Shown here in pieces: positions 49,446-61,714 of a DNA stretch of 64,000 nt. The stretch is from contig NC_058045.1 in the NCBI RefSeq assembly GCF_020085105.1, forward strand, positions 6,214,333 to 6,278,332, in the 5' to 3' direction. The position numbers were made by a program, and so were the translations under genes. The stretch's first letter is position 1; the number at the start of each line of letters is the position of its first letter. This DNA comes from Siniperca chuatsi (taxonomy: Eukaryota; Chordata; Actinopteri; Centrarchiformes; Sinipercidae). Under the pieces are notes generated by a model. That model did no database searches. It was not told where the DNA came from and was given only the letters and a program-made list of their open reading frames with translations.

Positions 49446-52400
49446 GGGTTGTGGAGGAATAACCAGGAGAGGCACTCTACAAACCATCTCCATTTTTTTC
49501 AGGCACAGAAGAAAAAGAGTCCTCCATAAGCTATGTTGAACCACTTATATTCTAATGCAGCAAGAGTTAGCTTTGGCTTCTGGTCAACACAACAGGTCCT
49601 GTTGATTCTCTTGGTTTGACACAGTGCTCTCCACTCCATTGTGTGGACCTTCATAGGCAGAAAAGTCGTGTATGCAGAGATGTGATCTACTATTGATTGA
49701 GCCCCTATCTAGATACCAGTGTATGCAATATCTGACCAAACTGTTGGATAAAAACACTAAATGCTAATTTCAAGTCTTTGAGGTGACCTCCATGGTTATC
49801 CCTGTCCTGACCCTTAAAAAGCCCTATAAAATGAGGAAAGAAAGTGAACTTGATAGTTGCCACTCCAGCAGTGTGTTTGAAAGTAGATTTTTGTACTGAT
49901 GTCAAAAAGCAAAGAGCCGTATACCTTCATATCTAACAACACCCAAATTACTTCAGTGGCAACAGCGACATTAAGACCGTAATGATACAGTTTTCAAGCA
50001 AGGCATCTTCTGCCAAATTGGCTGGTGATGGTTATCCATGCACCAGCCCTCCAGCATGTTTCTTTACCTTTTTATATCCAGAGACACAACTGTGCTGCCA
50101 CCAGGCTCCTGAACATAATCATTTATTTGTACTGTAAGTCTTCTAAGCCATACTTTGTTTGTACTGGAAATTATCAATGTCTTTCATATGCTTTTCTCTT
50201 CCTAACAAGATAGCATCGAGACTTGGTATGGATTATCATCATGTAACACTCAACCACAAACTGTACAGGCAATAGTATTTTTACACTTCAGAATAAGGTA
50301 GCAAAAATAGGTTTTTCAAGACTGAAATGATCACAGGTACATATTCATTTTGTACATGCACCACAGAGCACATCTGAAGTACAAACACACCTGTGATATG
50401 TTAATATGACACTATTTTATACTGGGCCTCTGTTAAATGCCTTTTTCACAAAACACATGAACAGACGTTTGGCACTCCATCCTGTTTTGTGTCCTGGTAT
50501 TCAAGGGCTAACACCGAGATAAACCGCATTACAGCCGTAATACAGGCAGACTTAAAGCAGATTTGCTAGAAATTCATTCATTTGTTTCTTAATTTCTCAC
50601 TCAGTGAAGCCTTGTTCCTCAAAATTATATCTCATTATTTTTTTCTCTCTCAATTGGTAATGTTGTGTCTCGCCTTCTCCTGTCAGTCTTTCTGCTTTCT
50701 ATTGTATTTCACCAGCTGTGTTTGGCCCTCATAACACATGCAGTTGATTAAGATTCAGGGGTCTTATGTGCACATAATTTATATGATGGCAAATGGCAAT
50801 GGCAAACATTATTCTTTTTTTTTTTCATAGAAGAAAATCATAATGATATGGCCTCATAGATTAAACCAATACTTCGACAATTAGAAGTTTTCATCATCAG
50901 AAACTTGTCACTTTGGGTGACAGAACAAGGTTTCTGTTTTGCTCCTGTAGTTTCTCTAACATTGCCTGGTTCGCTTTTGACAAACTGTCAAAATCAAAAG
51001 ACAAAGGCAAACCTATCCTTTAGATGTTTTTGTCCTCTAACTATGATGATAACGGTGCATGTGAAGAGGCCACTCCTGCATTTTGTTGTCATACTGCCTT
51101 TTGTAGAAAATGAACATGCTACACTGACGACCTACAGTAAGGCAATGATAAGGAAATGATGAAAGCATGCATGGCTGATGGGTAACATATATGTAAATCT
51201 GTGAGAGAATGCTTTTCCTCCATCTGCTTAACCAACCAAAATCTCCTAAAATCATGATGAATTTATTGAAATTCAGTCACAAGAAATGGACCTTGTGTTT
51301 ATAATTACATCACATTGTATAAACAGAGTGTACTGTACATAGCTGAAATGATCACACTGACTGCTCGCTCCAACTTTGAACTCATGAGGTATACAAGGTA
51401 CTAATGATGATCAACTTTTGTATTCCTCCGTTTGGTAAATACTTTTAAATGTTTGAAATTTTACAGTAAATGTAATTATGTACTGTATGTTCTTGTTGCT
51501 TAAATGCCACATACTTGTGTTTTAATTGAATTGGATGATATTTTTATACTAAAGTATATATGTATGACTAAATCAAATATTTGTTTATTTGAAATGGCAC
51601 GACTGAAGAGTGCAGTGTAAATAGACTTAAGGGTAACAGGGCAACTGGTAATCTGAATATCCATAGATCTGAATCCCGCTGGGGACATTCCTTTTGTTAA
51701 TAGCTATTTTTAGATAGAGAACCATCAATGCTGCAGAATGCATGCAGTTCAATTCAACTGTATTTCCTTTATCTGTTAAATTAAGCTCTTTTGATTTAAA
51801 CTGACAGCACTCGTGGGCTGTGCAGGGCTGTACCAGCTCACAAGTTTGGGCAGTTGATTAAAACTGCACCGTTTTGAATACAGTGAAAACTACATTTATC
51901 ATTTGAAAGCTACAGCTCAGCACTGATCATACAATACTGGTCTCCTCTTTTTATACTCTGTTCTCAGGTTGCACATAAAAAAAAAAATGGGTAATATACT
52001 GTATGCACAGAAATTCATCATTATCAGAAATCATCCATAGTTGCCTACTCTTGTTGAACAAACCAACCTGTATTTTTTTTTTTTTTTTTTTTTGGCACAT
52101 CACATCTCTGTTGATTAAATAGAAAAACTGAATGCACTCATAATATGCTATCACATCACATGCTTTTACAGTAAAGAAGATGTGGTTATGAAAATGCAGT
52201 ATATGCTGTTTTATAATCCTGTTTTTGTCACGCTTTTTGTCTGACTTTTCTCTCCTCACTCGCTGCTATATTGTACTAACTCACCAAACATTTCTTATGC
52301 CATGAGTAGATTACTGACCTTCAAGCTGCCTCTACTTACTTATTATATCTCCTGATAGAATGTCAACACAGCTCGGTTCTTCCCCTCGCAGATTCCTGGG

Positions 52401-53019
52401 ACTTGGAGATCCCAGGTATGCTTCGGGATTAACCACAAATAATCTGTGCCTTAGTGTGTCCATGCCATAAAACACTAGAGATTCAGAAAAAGACTTGACT
52501 TGTGCACACACACACTTTTAGAATTGTAGTGCTGTTGGTGTTGTCCGCTACAATTGGCGGTGTGTGACACAATAGGGCCACGCAGAGGAAGTGATGTCTC
52601 AGAAGATTTAGGAAACTATCCTATGCACAGCAAGACAGAGGCTCAGAAGTGCTTCATTTTACCATACAGAACATTAACAATGAAATATTTGCTTTAAAAA
52701 GGACAGACTAAACACAAAATGGTTGGAACACTAGAGCCAGGCCCCTGAGGAGAAGTCATGTAAATTTGTGATGTCTGCTTACCCTTAGGAATGTCTGTTT
52801 TGTGTTGAATTGACAAGGGACTTTTTAACTTGTATCAGGGAAACCTAGTCTTCCTTTGTTGAACTAGCTCAGGACATAGAAAGATACTGTTCCTCCCTCT
52901 CTCTCTTTTTCTCTGTGGAATGAGTCTATAGTGCTCTGCCTTAGAGCACACGAACACCAACAACAATATTGATTAACAGGACCTTTAGTTTTATTTTCCA
53001 AATCTAACAGAAAAAAATG

Positions 53020-53033
53020 TTACCAGGGGGCAG
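53020..53033 (+). promoter_or_regulatory. CTCF-like motif, forward orientation
   Basis: TTACCAGGGGGCAG matches the core at 12 of 14 positions. It lies close to the probable 3' end of ppara. Confidence 0.3.
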
Positions 53034-53243
53034 CAGTCATAGGAATTAGGTTATTTGATTATTTTTTTTCTTGGATTTCATGGAGTTTCTTTTTGTGGCT
53101 ATAGTGTCGTGCAAAGAGACAACAGAGACTGTCTTTGAATGTGTTAATGTGTACTGTGGCTTGGTAACAATACTGTAAATGTTTGATGATTGTATATCTA
53201 GTCATTTAAACAATTGAACAAGCTGACATTGAATGGATTTCAA

Positions 53244-53249
53244 AATAAA
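53244..53249 (+). terminator. ppara: Candidate ppara poly(A) signal
   Basis: AATAAA followed within about 30 nt by T/G-rich sequence (TTTGCATTTTGTTTGTTTG), a plausible cleavage and downstream element. Confidence 0.45.
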
Positions 53250-53265
53250 ATGATTTTAAAATCCA

Positions 53266-54370
53266 CCACATTTTGCATTTTGTTTGTTTGAATTTAAATG
53301 GACAAAACTAGAGTTAATATAACTCAATTTTATTAGTGATGACATTCACCCTCTTTTCCTCTAACACCTAAGCTAGGTGTCTATAGTTAAGATGTCTCTT
53401 TGCTAGATTAATGTTAAATTTTCACAAACAAAAATACATCTAGAAACATTCAAATGCGTACTTGTCTTTAGGCTGTAACTCTGGGCAGTCACTACACCGG
53501 ACCGCATGCAAGTTCGCCATCTATTGGTCTACAGTCAAACCTGCAACTAAAATATATTGCCTTTGTACAATTGAGCAAACTATTAGGTGCACATACTGCA
53601 TTTTACTTCACTGTCTATATACAGTACCTAGCTGTGATTTTTATAGTAAGCACATTAGGTCCACATGCATGAAGGCAGAAGTAATGATTCCATAGATACA
53701 AGCAAAAAGGGAACAAGGATTGTCATAATTCTATTACATTACGCTGTTATTATTTCAGTTGATGAGTAGTAAACATTTTTTTAACTTACAAAGGAGGGTA
53801 GAAATGAATGGCATAAAATAACATTTGCATGTGTGCAAAGGTAAGGCACTACAGCACTTAGAACAGGCACAGCTTAAGACCCGAAACAGACCTGCACTGA
53901 CAGACCATATTGACTTAAACAGGAACATTTTAACATTTTTCTGTTTTGTATTGGATCAATAAAAAAAAAAACACCTTCACATTCAGGTTTAGGGTGTGCA
54001 GTGAAACTGTAGTGTAACTTATCTAAGATACAGAGAAATCATGCAAAAAATTTTGAACAAAATATTATTTAAAAAAAATTATACTTGAGGGATATGTTAT
54101 GTGACTTATGTGACAATATTCACATAGATAGCCTATAGTTCTTTCAGTGCTGGAATACTGAGTGGCTCCAGATTTAAATTATTTGTTTATACATATCCAA
54201 TGCAGAGAGAAATGGTGGCGTTGGTGCAGGGGGTCAATAGGGGCCCATGGCTCATTTTTGCGCCACGGCCCCCAAGTGGGTAAATCCGGCCATCTGCAGG
54301 AACTCAGGACAATTGACCACTTTGCTTTGTTGGTAATCCCCCCACCCCCTTCCCTTCTCTTAGAACCAGT
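53266..54370. other. ppara-yars2 intergenic DNA
   Basis: No gene seen. Contains a weak reverse CTCF-like motif, TCGCCATCTATTGG (53514-53527, 12 of 14 on the minus strand), and a possible transposon end around GGGGCCCATGGCTC (54240). Confidence 0.5.
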
Positions 54371-54384
54371 GCACTAGAGGGCGC
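54371..54384 (+). promoter_or_regulatory. yars2: CTCF-like motif in the yars2 promoter
   Basis: GCACTAGAGGGCGC matches 13 of 14 core positions and is followed by T, as in the longer consensus. It lies 75 nt before the yars2 start codon, next to a (TCC)n tract (54418-54437). Confidence 0.5.
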
Positions 54385-54458
54385 TCTGCTCCTAACAAAC
54401 TATCCATGATCCTCAACTCCTCCTCCTCCTCCTCCTCGTTCTTGTCACTTTGTCCAAC

Positions 54459-55246
54459 ATGGCTGCGTCCATGGCGAGGACCTGCCGTTATGCATCGCGG
54501 CATGGATCCTGTATGCTGCCTAGGCGAACGGGTCTTTGCCTCACACTCAGGTCTAAGTTTCACATTTCTTCAACTGCACATAACGGACTGCTCTTTTCTC
54601 TAAATAAACGCGGTATTCTGAAGGACTCCTTCCCTGAAGACGCAGCGCAGGACCAGCTCCCTCGGTTGCTCCAGTCCGGTCCTCAGACTGTATATTGCGG
54701 CTTTGACCCCACGGCCGACAGCCTCCATGTGGGCAACTTGCTCGCTATCATCGGCCTGCTCCACTTCCGAAACGCCGGGCACCATGTCCTCGCTGTGCTC
54801 GGAGGGGCCACGGCACAAATCGGAGACCCGAGCGGCAAAACGAGCGAGAGGGAGCGGTTGTCCGCGGACACCGTGGAGGCGAGCACCCGCAGCATCCGGG
54901 AGAGCATCCAGAGGATCTTCACCAACCACGAACTGCACTTCCACGACAGTTCCCGTAAGCTGGGCACCGCCACTGTACTGAACAACCTGAGCTGGTACAA
55001 GGACTGGGGCGTGGTGGGGTTTCTGTCGGAGGCCGGAAGGCACTTCAGGATGGGCACCATGCTCAGCCGCCACAGCGTGCAGTCCAGGCTGAAGAGCGCA
55101 GACGGTATGAGCCTGACAGAGTTCACCTACCAGGTGTTCCAAGCTTATGACTTCTACCACCTGAACCAAATATACGGCTGCAAGATTCAGCTCGGGGGCA
55201 CCGACCAGCTGGGCAATCTGATGTCTGGCCATGAGTTCATTCACAA
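54459..55246 (+). CDS. yars2: yars2 coding exon 1
   Basis: Residues 1-262 plus two bases: presequence and most of the catalytic domain. Ends HEFIH-AA|GTAAAT. A second in-frame ATG (M5, 54471) lies just inside. Confidence 0.95.
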
Positions 55247-58200
55247 GTAAATGTCCATCCTACTCGAAAAGAGCTCCGCAGGTTATTGTAGCGGCAATAT
55301 CTCTTGTTTTGCATGGTGGGAGAGCTTTGTTCCAAACCTCGTTGAAAATCCTGTTCATTTAATATGTCACAGAACCTTGGTAATTGCATACACACCAAAA
55401 ATGTGACTTTTACGGGTCTACTGTGACTTGTCAGAAGCCACTCTTAAATTCTGCACACCTATAACCTACCAAGCAGCAGTTTATTTTAGTAAAACGCATT
55501 ACAAACAAAAAATCGACACAATTTATATTGATTCCTGCTTTGCGGACACCTGCCAAATTCTAGCCACCAAGGTGACCCTGTCTTAGGCCTTAGTGACACA
55601 CTAAAAATCAATAATATCACCTAAATCTTCAGAAAAGCTCATAACTCACATTTTATAGCTTAGTGTAGTTATCAAACTGGAGGCAATCTGCTGTTAATCA
55701 GCAGAAGCTTATGATTTCTACCACCTGAACCAAATATAAGGCTGCAACATTCACCTTGGAGGCACCGACCAGCTGCGAGATGTTATGTCTGCTATGAGTT
55801 CATTCACAAGAGAAATGTCCTGTGACTATATAATCTGAATGTTTTTTTATATCGATACATCACTGATGGCACATGTATGCAAAATCCATTATTAAATAAT
55901 CATATTGATGTTTAATAGAGTGAATGTGCTATTATGCAGATCAGACAAAATTCTTTGCACATGTAAAACATCTCCAGTATCTCATTTTGGTAGGTTTTAA
56001 TTACAATTTGCTTGAAATCATGAATTTGAACAACACAATTTTGAAAACAATAACACAATATCATCATGTCATATCATCCCAGTTTGATTCCACTGAAAGC
56101 TGAATTATTGCCCCGCCTTACGATTAAGCATGCAAAAAGGCACCAGCAATTCATCCATGTGGACCATTCCACTCACAGGTTTTGAAATACCCACACCAGA
56201 CATGCAACATTCGGTTAATAAATCCCGATTCCTCTGCAGAGTGAGCGGTGAGGAGGTGTACGGCCTGACCATCCCGCTGGTGACCAGCTCTGTCGGGGAC
56301 AAGCTGGGGAAGACGGCAGGCAATGCAGTGTGGCTCAACAGAGACAAGACGTCTCCCTTTGAACTCTACCAGTTCTTTCTCAGGCAGCCTGACGCCAGTG
56401 TGGAAGGGTAGGTGAAGATGAAGTCTGATGATAGCTTTAGCTTACAAAGATAAGTTAACAGTGCACAATCTGAAAGCACCTGATAAATGGGTACGCCCAT
56501 CACCTAATCTGGCTGGTTGAGGTAGGATCTAACACACTGTAAATGTGGGTATTCTGTGCACTGTGACAGGAGGCTGAGGTATATTGTGGGGTCTTTTGGC
56601 AGATACCTGAAGCTGTTCACCTTCCTGCCTCTGGCAGAGGTGGAGAGGCTGATGGAGCAGCAGAGAGAGGATCCAGGTAAACGCCTCGCACATAAACGGC
56701 TGGCTGCCGAGGTGACGAAACTGGTGCATGGAAAGGAGGGCCTCGAGAGTGCAAAGAGGTCAGAACATGCTGTGTGTGTGTGTGTGTGTTTGTACTGAAT
56801 GTGGTATTTAATGCTCTTTTATTCAATGTCATTTTTCTTGATCATTTCTTACAGTTTTATACATGTTATTTTTTTATTTGGGTCACCCTATTAAATGCAG
56901 CAGGAAGTAATTGAGGAAGACACCAAATTCTTAACTCCACTAGCGTCGCTGTTCTGTAGCTGCCCATGACCTCTGACCTCCTTGCGGACGGGACAAAAGA
57001 GAAGAAAAGTCATATTTAATATGATCATTGCAGATGTACCAACGCGCTGTACCACAGCAGCGTGCAGGCCTTGGAGGAAATGAGTGACGAGGAGCTTCAG
57101 GAGCTCTTCAGGGAGGCTCCCTTCCATGAGCTGCTGTTGGAGCCGGGAACCACTGTGATAGACACCTGCCGCAGGGTCAACGCCATCCCAGAGGGACCCA
57201 AAGGGTAGGTTCCAGTCCTGCTTTTGTTAAATCCAATAGAGTTGCAAAGTGGGAAGAGCTATTTCGAACGCCCCTGGTTCCGAAAGTAAAATTCCCATTC
57301 ATTTTCCCCTTAATCAGTGTTACATAATGCACAGTTGGAGCTTTTCTACGGCTTGGATCGGCATGGACCTCTCCCAGATCGTCAGTCCATAAGATTAAGA
57401 ACTAAGGTTACAAGGAACGAAGGTACAAGCTTGTGCAAAGTTAAGTACACCTCGCAAGGTGCATTTTAGCAAGAAACCTCCAATCACAGAGCTTAAAATT
57501 TGGTCACGTTCTCAGAAACAAAGCTGAAATAATTGAAACCTGACATAAACCTATATGACTGTTACGGGACAGTTCTGTGTTTCTGCAATATGTTAAGCAG
57601 ATTGCCAGTTTTTGTTGATTTGATTTAAATGGGAATACACAATGAAGAAAAACACTTCCAGAACCAGTGGCCCCTCTCACTTCGCAACTCTATTCTAGGG
57701 TTGACATTACCAGTAGTTTATAAGAAATTACTTCATTAAAAACTAGTGACGGGCGGATGAAGCCTTATGAAGCTTTCTTTCTATTTATGCCGAAAAAGAT
57801 TTGAAGCTTCTGAATTTCAAGCTCAGCAAACACAGTGACATCTGGTGGCTTGTAAAACTTATAGCAGCCCTTCAAGACTCGATCACCTCGCAGATGTTAA
57901 TAGTTATTGCTGCATTTAATATAGATGTTATTGTACAATATGTTACAGTAAAATAATTATGCATTGTCCAAAAAGCCTATAGATATAAAACATTTTTGCT
58001 GACACAAAATATGATGTGCCTTTTTGGTGTAGTTTAGTGCAGGTGCCACCGTGGGCTCATGTTTTTAAACTGACATTTCATGAGTCGCAGTGTGATGTGA
58101 TTGGAGAGTGATATTCATTAAATTAGCCTATTACCTTTTTATTACATTATTACTTGGTAACAGGTGGAATTATTCTCATACTTAGTATGTCTTTGTAGTG

Positions 58201-59665
58201 TACAAAGCAATATTTCTCAATTATTCTCCTCTCTTCTTATCCCACTAATGTGCCGATCACATAGTTTTAGTTGCAAAACTGTCAGACTGAATGAAGCGCT
58301 TTCTGAAACACCAGTGGCATTAGAAGCTTCGGACGTCATCAGTCACGTTGTATTTTTCATTTGACGCGAGCTCAGGCACAATGTATAGAATCAGTGCGCC
58401 TCGCGGGAGTGAAACAAGCTTTGGAGCTTCGGTATCATCCGCCCATCTCTGTTGAAAACTAAATTACCACAGAGTGCCCACATGAATGTTAAACTGTTTA
58501 TTTTTGAAGAAAGTGGTTCCAAAGAAAACAGTTCTGTGCATTATTAAGGTAAATGAGTCACCGTGTCAGATGTTGCTGTTGAAATACCTTTCACCTGCAT
58601 TGCATTGGCGAGGCAGCACAAATCTTAACACCTGTGCAAAAAACACGATTTTATATGTAAATTAGTGTTTTTTGCTATTAGGACGAGCAGGCTCTTTAGA
58701 ACATAACCAAATCCTGTTATTTGGTAATGCTAATAAGTTACTTTTAAGTGCATATTTGTGTAGAGCTGCAACTAATGATTATTCTCCATTACTGATTAAT
58801 TAGTCATTTTTCTTTAGATTAACTGTTTCTATAAAAAGTCAGAAAATTATTTTAAAAATGTCCTTCACAGTGTTCCAGCAGCCTATAATGATGTCTTCAA
58901 ATTGTTTGTTTTGTCCCTCCAACAGCACATACAAGCTGTATGATATAAAACAGAGAAGAGCAGCAAATCCTTACATGAGAAGCTGGAGCCGGTGAATGTT
59001 TGGCAGTTTGCGGTGATAAACAGCTCAAATGACGAATCAATTTGCCAAAATTATTGGCAATTCATTTTCTTTCCATGAAATAATCATGTATTACGTGACA
59101 ATTTAGCAGTTCGATCTTTTTATATTGGTAAGTGTTCAATACATGGGGTATTGCATGCGGTATTGCAATGCATATTAAGTTGATAGAAAATTAATTGCCA
59201 ACAGTTTCAGCGAATCAATTATTTATTTAAGCCATTTACTGTGTAGTGTGAGCACAGTACACCGTATAATCTGCCAGGTGTGTGATGATGCACTGCAGTT
59301 TTGATATTGGTTGGAATAAATTTTCATTTACATCCACACTTGAGTCAGATTGTAGGCTTTAGAATACAAGGTGTGTAAAGATGGATGACAAGTTTGCATG
59401 TTCATGATGTGTTTTGAAGCAATGCAAGGTAATGTTGTGACTATTTCAGACAAGTTATGGAGAGCAAACCCTGTACTAACTGACTGTTAAAATGTTTGTG
59501 TGCAGGTATCGAATGGTTTTGGAGGGAGCGGTGTGGATCAACCACAGGCGGACAGACAAACCAGAGCAGGTACTGATCCCCAAACTCCATATCCTATCGA
59601 ATGGACTTACTTTGCTCAGAGTGGGCAAGAGGAACTTCTACATCATCAAGTGGCTCAGCCTCTGA
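54459..59665 (+). CDS. yars2: Mitochondrial tyrosyl-tRNA synthetase (five coding exons)
   Basis: Joining 54459-55246, 56240-56407, 56603-56758, 57034-57204 and 59506-59665 gives 480 residues (human YARS2 477). Class Ic synthetase that charges mitochondrial tRNA-Tyr in the matrix. Residues 1-55 are rich in Arg, Ser and Thr with no acidic residue before D56, as expected of a mitochondrial presequence. The Rossmann catalytic domain has [15 protein letters not shown] (79-93; HVGN is the HIGH-type signature) and the KMSKS-equivalent KLGKT (284-288). Tyr/tRNA-binding [14 protein letters not shown] matches the family. The C-terminal S4-like domain ends [13 protein letters not shown]. The ATG at 54459 is chosen because it has A at -3 and G at +4; the frame is open three codons further upstream but has only a TTG there. 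All joins are in phase; the gene appears intact. Confidence 0.96.
55247..56239 (+). other. yars2: yars2 intron 1
   Basis: About 1 kb, with a decayed copy of the end of exon 1 at 55705-55820; otherwise AT-rich. Confidence 0.88.
55705..55820 (+). pseudogene. yars2: Decayed duplicate of the 3' end of yars2 exon 1
   Basis: AAGCTTATGATTTCTACCAC ... CTGAACCAAATATA ... GGCACCGACCAGCTG ... ATGAGTTCATTCACAAG repeats 55141-55257 in the same orientation, with substitutions and small deletions. It includes a stop where the exon has TACGGC (now TAAGGC). The splice donor GTAAAT has become GAGAAA, so it cannot be an exon in the same way. It extends a few bases past the exon end into intron sequence (AAATGTCC), so it arose by DNA duplication, not by retrocopying. 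Confidence 0.9.
56240..56407 (+). CDS. yars2: yars2 coding exon 2
   Basis: Begins by completing K263, then [40 protein letters not shown] and [15 protein letters not shown]. Acceptor CCTCTGCAG, donor GAAGG|GTAGGT. Confidence 0.95.
56603..56758 (+). CDS. yars2: yars2 coding exon 3
   Basis: [20 protein letters not shown] ... [20 protein letters not shown]. Acceptor TTTTGGCAG, donor AAGAG|GTCAGA. The junction codon with exon 2 reads GGA (Gly), where I recall Arg in human. Confidence 0.94.
57034..57204 (+). CDS. yars2: yars2 coding exon 4
   Basis: [20 protein letters not shown] ... [14 protein letters not shown]. Acceptor CATTGCAG, donor AAAGG|GTAGGT. Confidence 0.94.
57235..57694. mobile_element. 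MITE with terminal inverted repeats
   Basis: Left end AATAGAGTTGCAAAGTG; right end, reverse-complemented, AATAGAGTTGCGAAGTG, one mismatch in 17. Further in, GGTTCC/GGTTCT blocks are also inverted. About 460 bp, no transposase. A clear target duplication is not visible and the superfamily is undetermined. Confidence 0.65.
57744..58451. mobile_element. Non-autonomous hAT-like element
   Basis: Left end TAGTGACGGGCGGATGA; right end, reverse-complemented, CAGAGATGGGCGGATGA, followed in both by a GAAGCTT-type block. The flanks TTAAAAAC (57736-57743) and TTGAAAAC (58452-58459) are an 8-bp target duplication with one mismatch, as expected for hAT. No transposase frame in about 700 bp. Confidence 0.75.
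59506..59665 (+). CDS. yars2: yars2 coding exon 5
   Basis: [20 protein letters not shown] ... [19 protein letters not shown] then TGA at 59663-59665. Acceptor TGTGTGCAG. This S4-like end aligns with human YARS2 ...[11 protein letters not shown]. Confidence 0.95.
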
Positions 59666-59915
59666 TGCTGTCTGCTCTCTTAAGGGACCAGTTTGACCTA
59701 TGATGGACCTACTGGGAAGGTAGGCGACTACACCCCTGCAGGGTCAGTGAGGAGACGTGGATGGACTGATATTTTGGAACATACTGGGTTTTTGGCGTAG
59801 CCTAAACCCTTAGTGATTGCCTGTGGTTGTCATATAAATATGTATATGTACAGATGTGATGTTTATCTAAAGCTATGGTATTAAAAAGCATTTGATATAA
59901 AGATTGTTGCCTGCT
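59666..59915 (+). other. yars2: yars2 3' UTR (probable)
   Basis: A short 3' UTR, perhaps ending after the TATAAA variant poly(A) signal at 59896-59901. No canonical AATAAA is close. Confidence 0.35.
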
Positions 59916-59949
59916 GACTTTGTTCTGCTACAGAGGTCTTGCAAATTGA

Positions 59950-59963
59950 ACACTAGGGGGCAG
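59950..59963 (+). promoter_or_regulatory. CTCF-like motif after yars2
   Basis: ACACTAGGGGGCAG matches 13 of 14 core positions. It lies about 285 bp after the yars2 stop. Confidence 0.45.
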
Positions 59964-61484
59964 CAGTGTCCCAGCCATAATGATGGTGCTGCAGGCACCC
60001 ACAGCTGCACCACATACCCTGCTGTGACCCCATAGGTTAATAATTGCTCACAGTAAAATTAAATTGCATCATTTCTTGCAAACGGGTCATGGTTCTATTT
60101 TAAGCAAATCGTGTTTCTTTCAATTTGATGTGAACATGAGGCCAGCATCTGTCTAAATGTTCCTGTTTCTTCTGTCTTAGTGGTGGAAGGTGTAAACTAT
60201 ACCAGAAAGAGAAGAACAGGGTTTTTAGATAAATTCCAAAATAAACTAATGTTGCTTGTTGATTATTTTTACAATCCATAAATTTTATATTTCCATTAGT
60301 AGAATATTTTTTCAATATTGGCATTAGATTTTTCCTTAAAGTACGTAAAGTACATACGTTTTTCACTGTGGTGTAAATAACTTTTTCGGACTTTCAGCAC
60401 ACAGGGCCCTTGTCTGTCATTCTTTGTTTTTTGTTTGTGGATTTTAGCTTTTTTGCATTTGCAGACTTCTCAGTGTGGAGATGTGCGTGGCTTTGTAGTC
60501 CTAATACATCTGGTCTTCTCTTTTTCTCCTGTGGGCCGGTGGAGATGAGGACAGGGTCTGGTGTGTGCTGACCTTGACTCACCCTCTCAGCTCCAGAGAA
60601 CTGCTGGAAATACCATGTCATAAAGATACACAGTTCTCCAATTTGCAGAAATGTTTTTTGTATTTTTTTAGCAATAGCTGGATATTTTTTTTTTTTTTTT
60701 TACATTAAGTGGGTATACCTAATCTAGCAGAGGGCCCACACCTTGAAGCTCTAGCCTATGTATTTTCAAAAATGTCATCTCTTTTAAGGTGGAATTTTTA
60801 TAAGCAATTCATTTTTAACAGCTTGTTTAAAAAAAACTGCCTCCACAACTTATTTTTCCAAATCTTACTGGCGATTGTTTTGGCAGCCGTTTGATTTTGT
60901 ATTTGTATACAAATATATATTTTATTATTTTTATACCGGTATGTCTTTAAAATATATTTGGTTCAGGTAAAAAAAAAAACATGGCCTGTAGATGCAGGTA
61001 GTGCGGTCATTTAAAGCAAAGATTTGTAATGTCTCGAACTCTATCCTGAAGTTTAGGCTTGTTTTTTGCTTTTAGGATGCAGTTTTTCAAAATTGCATTA
61101 TACATCCCTACCGGTTAATATTTAAATGTGTCAGCAGCTTTCATCACTAGCCAAAATAATCTGTTTTTCTAATCTGGCAGCTGAAATAGAAAACAAATGT
61201 CAACGTATGAGAACGTCATTTCTCATTGGACAAAAAATGAAATACAACATGTTTACTTTTAAAAAAAGGAAAAAGAAAAGAAAGGCTTTGTCAAACAGTA
61301 ATCAAAGTAATCTTGTGTTGAAACTTTCTGAGGACATGCTAACAGTTTGCAATTTTCATTTTCAGTGTTTGTTTTCGTTGCCAAAGCAGTTTGAAGTTTG
61401 AAGAAAAACTTGGATTTGGTGGAATACACAGACGTGCTGGATGTTGCAAGCCTGCCCGCAACTAGCTGGTCCACCTTAAGAGAA
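59964..61484. other. yars2-cdkn1b intergenic DNA
   Basis: AT-rich, with poly(T)/poly(A) tracts (for example 60687-60702). No gene or full-length element recognised. Confidence 0.6.
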
Positions 61485-61540
61485 GTGGGCGGGTTTAAGC
61501 GCTTTGACCAATGAGCGGCCTTCTTCGCATTTAAATACCT
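61485..61540 (+). promoter_or_regulatory. cdkn1b: cdkn1b core promoter elements
   Basis: GC box GTGGGCGGG (61485-61493), CCAAT box ACCAATGAG (about 61507-61515) and an AT-rich TTTAAATA (about 61530) are stacked in order within 55 bp, ahead of the 5' leader. Sp1 and NF-Y sites are known to drive mammalian CDKN1B. The start site probably lies near 61555-61620. Confidence 0.55.
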
Positions 61541-61714
61541 CTGTGTGTCAATAATTTTTTTCCTCTCCCCCCCCCCTCCCTTCAGTCAAGCTCCACTCAA
61601 TCCCAAGTACATCTCTCAATCGCCATATTGGGTACTGAGAAGGTTTGTCTGCCGTGTCTCTCACTACGGGACGAAACTGACAGAGCGGCTTCAGTTCCTG
61701 AGCACTTTGTTTTG

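Larger units (their letters stand above)
49446..53265 (+). other. ppara: ppara 3' UTR (probable extent)
   Basis: AT-rich sequence after the stop, with no competing gene. Its end is placed at the AATAAA at 53244-53249. It includes a T21 tract (52073-52093) and a CTCF-like motif (53020). Earlier poly(A) signals may be used. I saw no CTACCTC let-7 seed match in it by eye. Confidence 0.5.
57205..59505 (+). other. yars2: yars2 intron 4
   Basis: About 2.3 kb, roughly half of it made of two miniature transposons (57235-57694 and 57744-58451). No gene seen. Confidence 0.88.

Noticed and set aside
54450..54458. Upstream in-frame start for yars2 at 54450
   Set aside because: The codon there is TTG, not ATG. 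The ATG at 54459 has a strong context and gives a presequence of the expected kind.
54600..55244. 214-codon minus-strand open frame
   Set aside because: It is the antisense shadow of yars2 exon 1.
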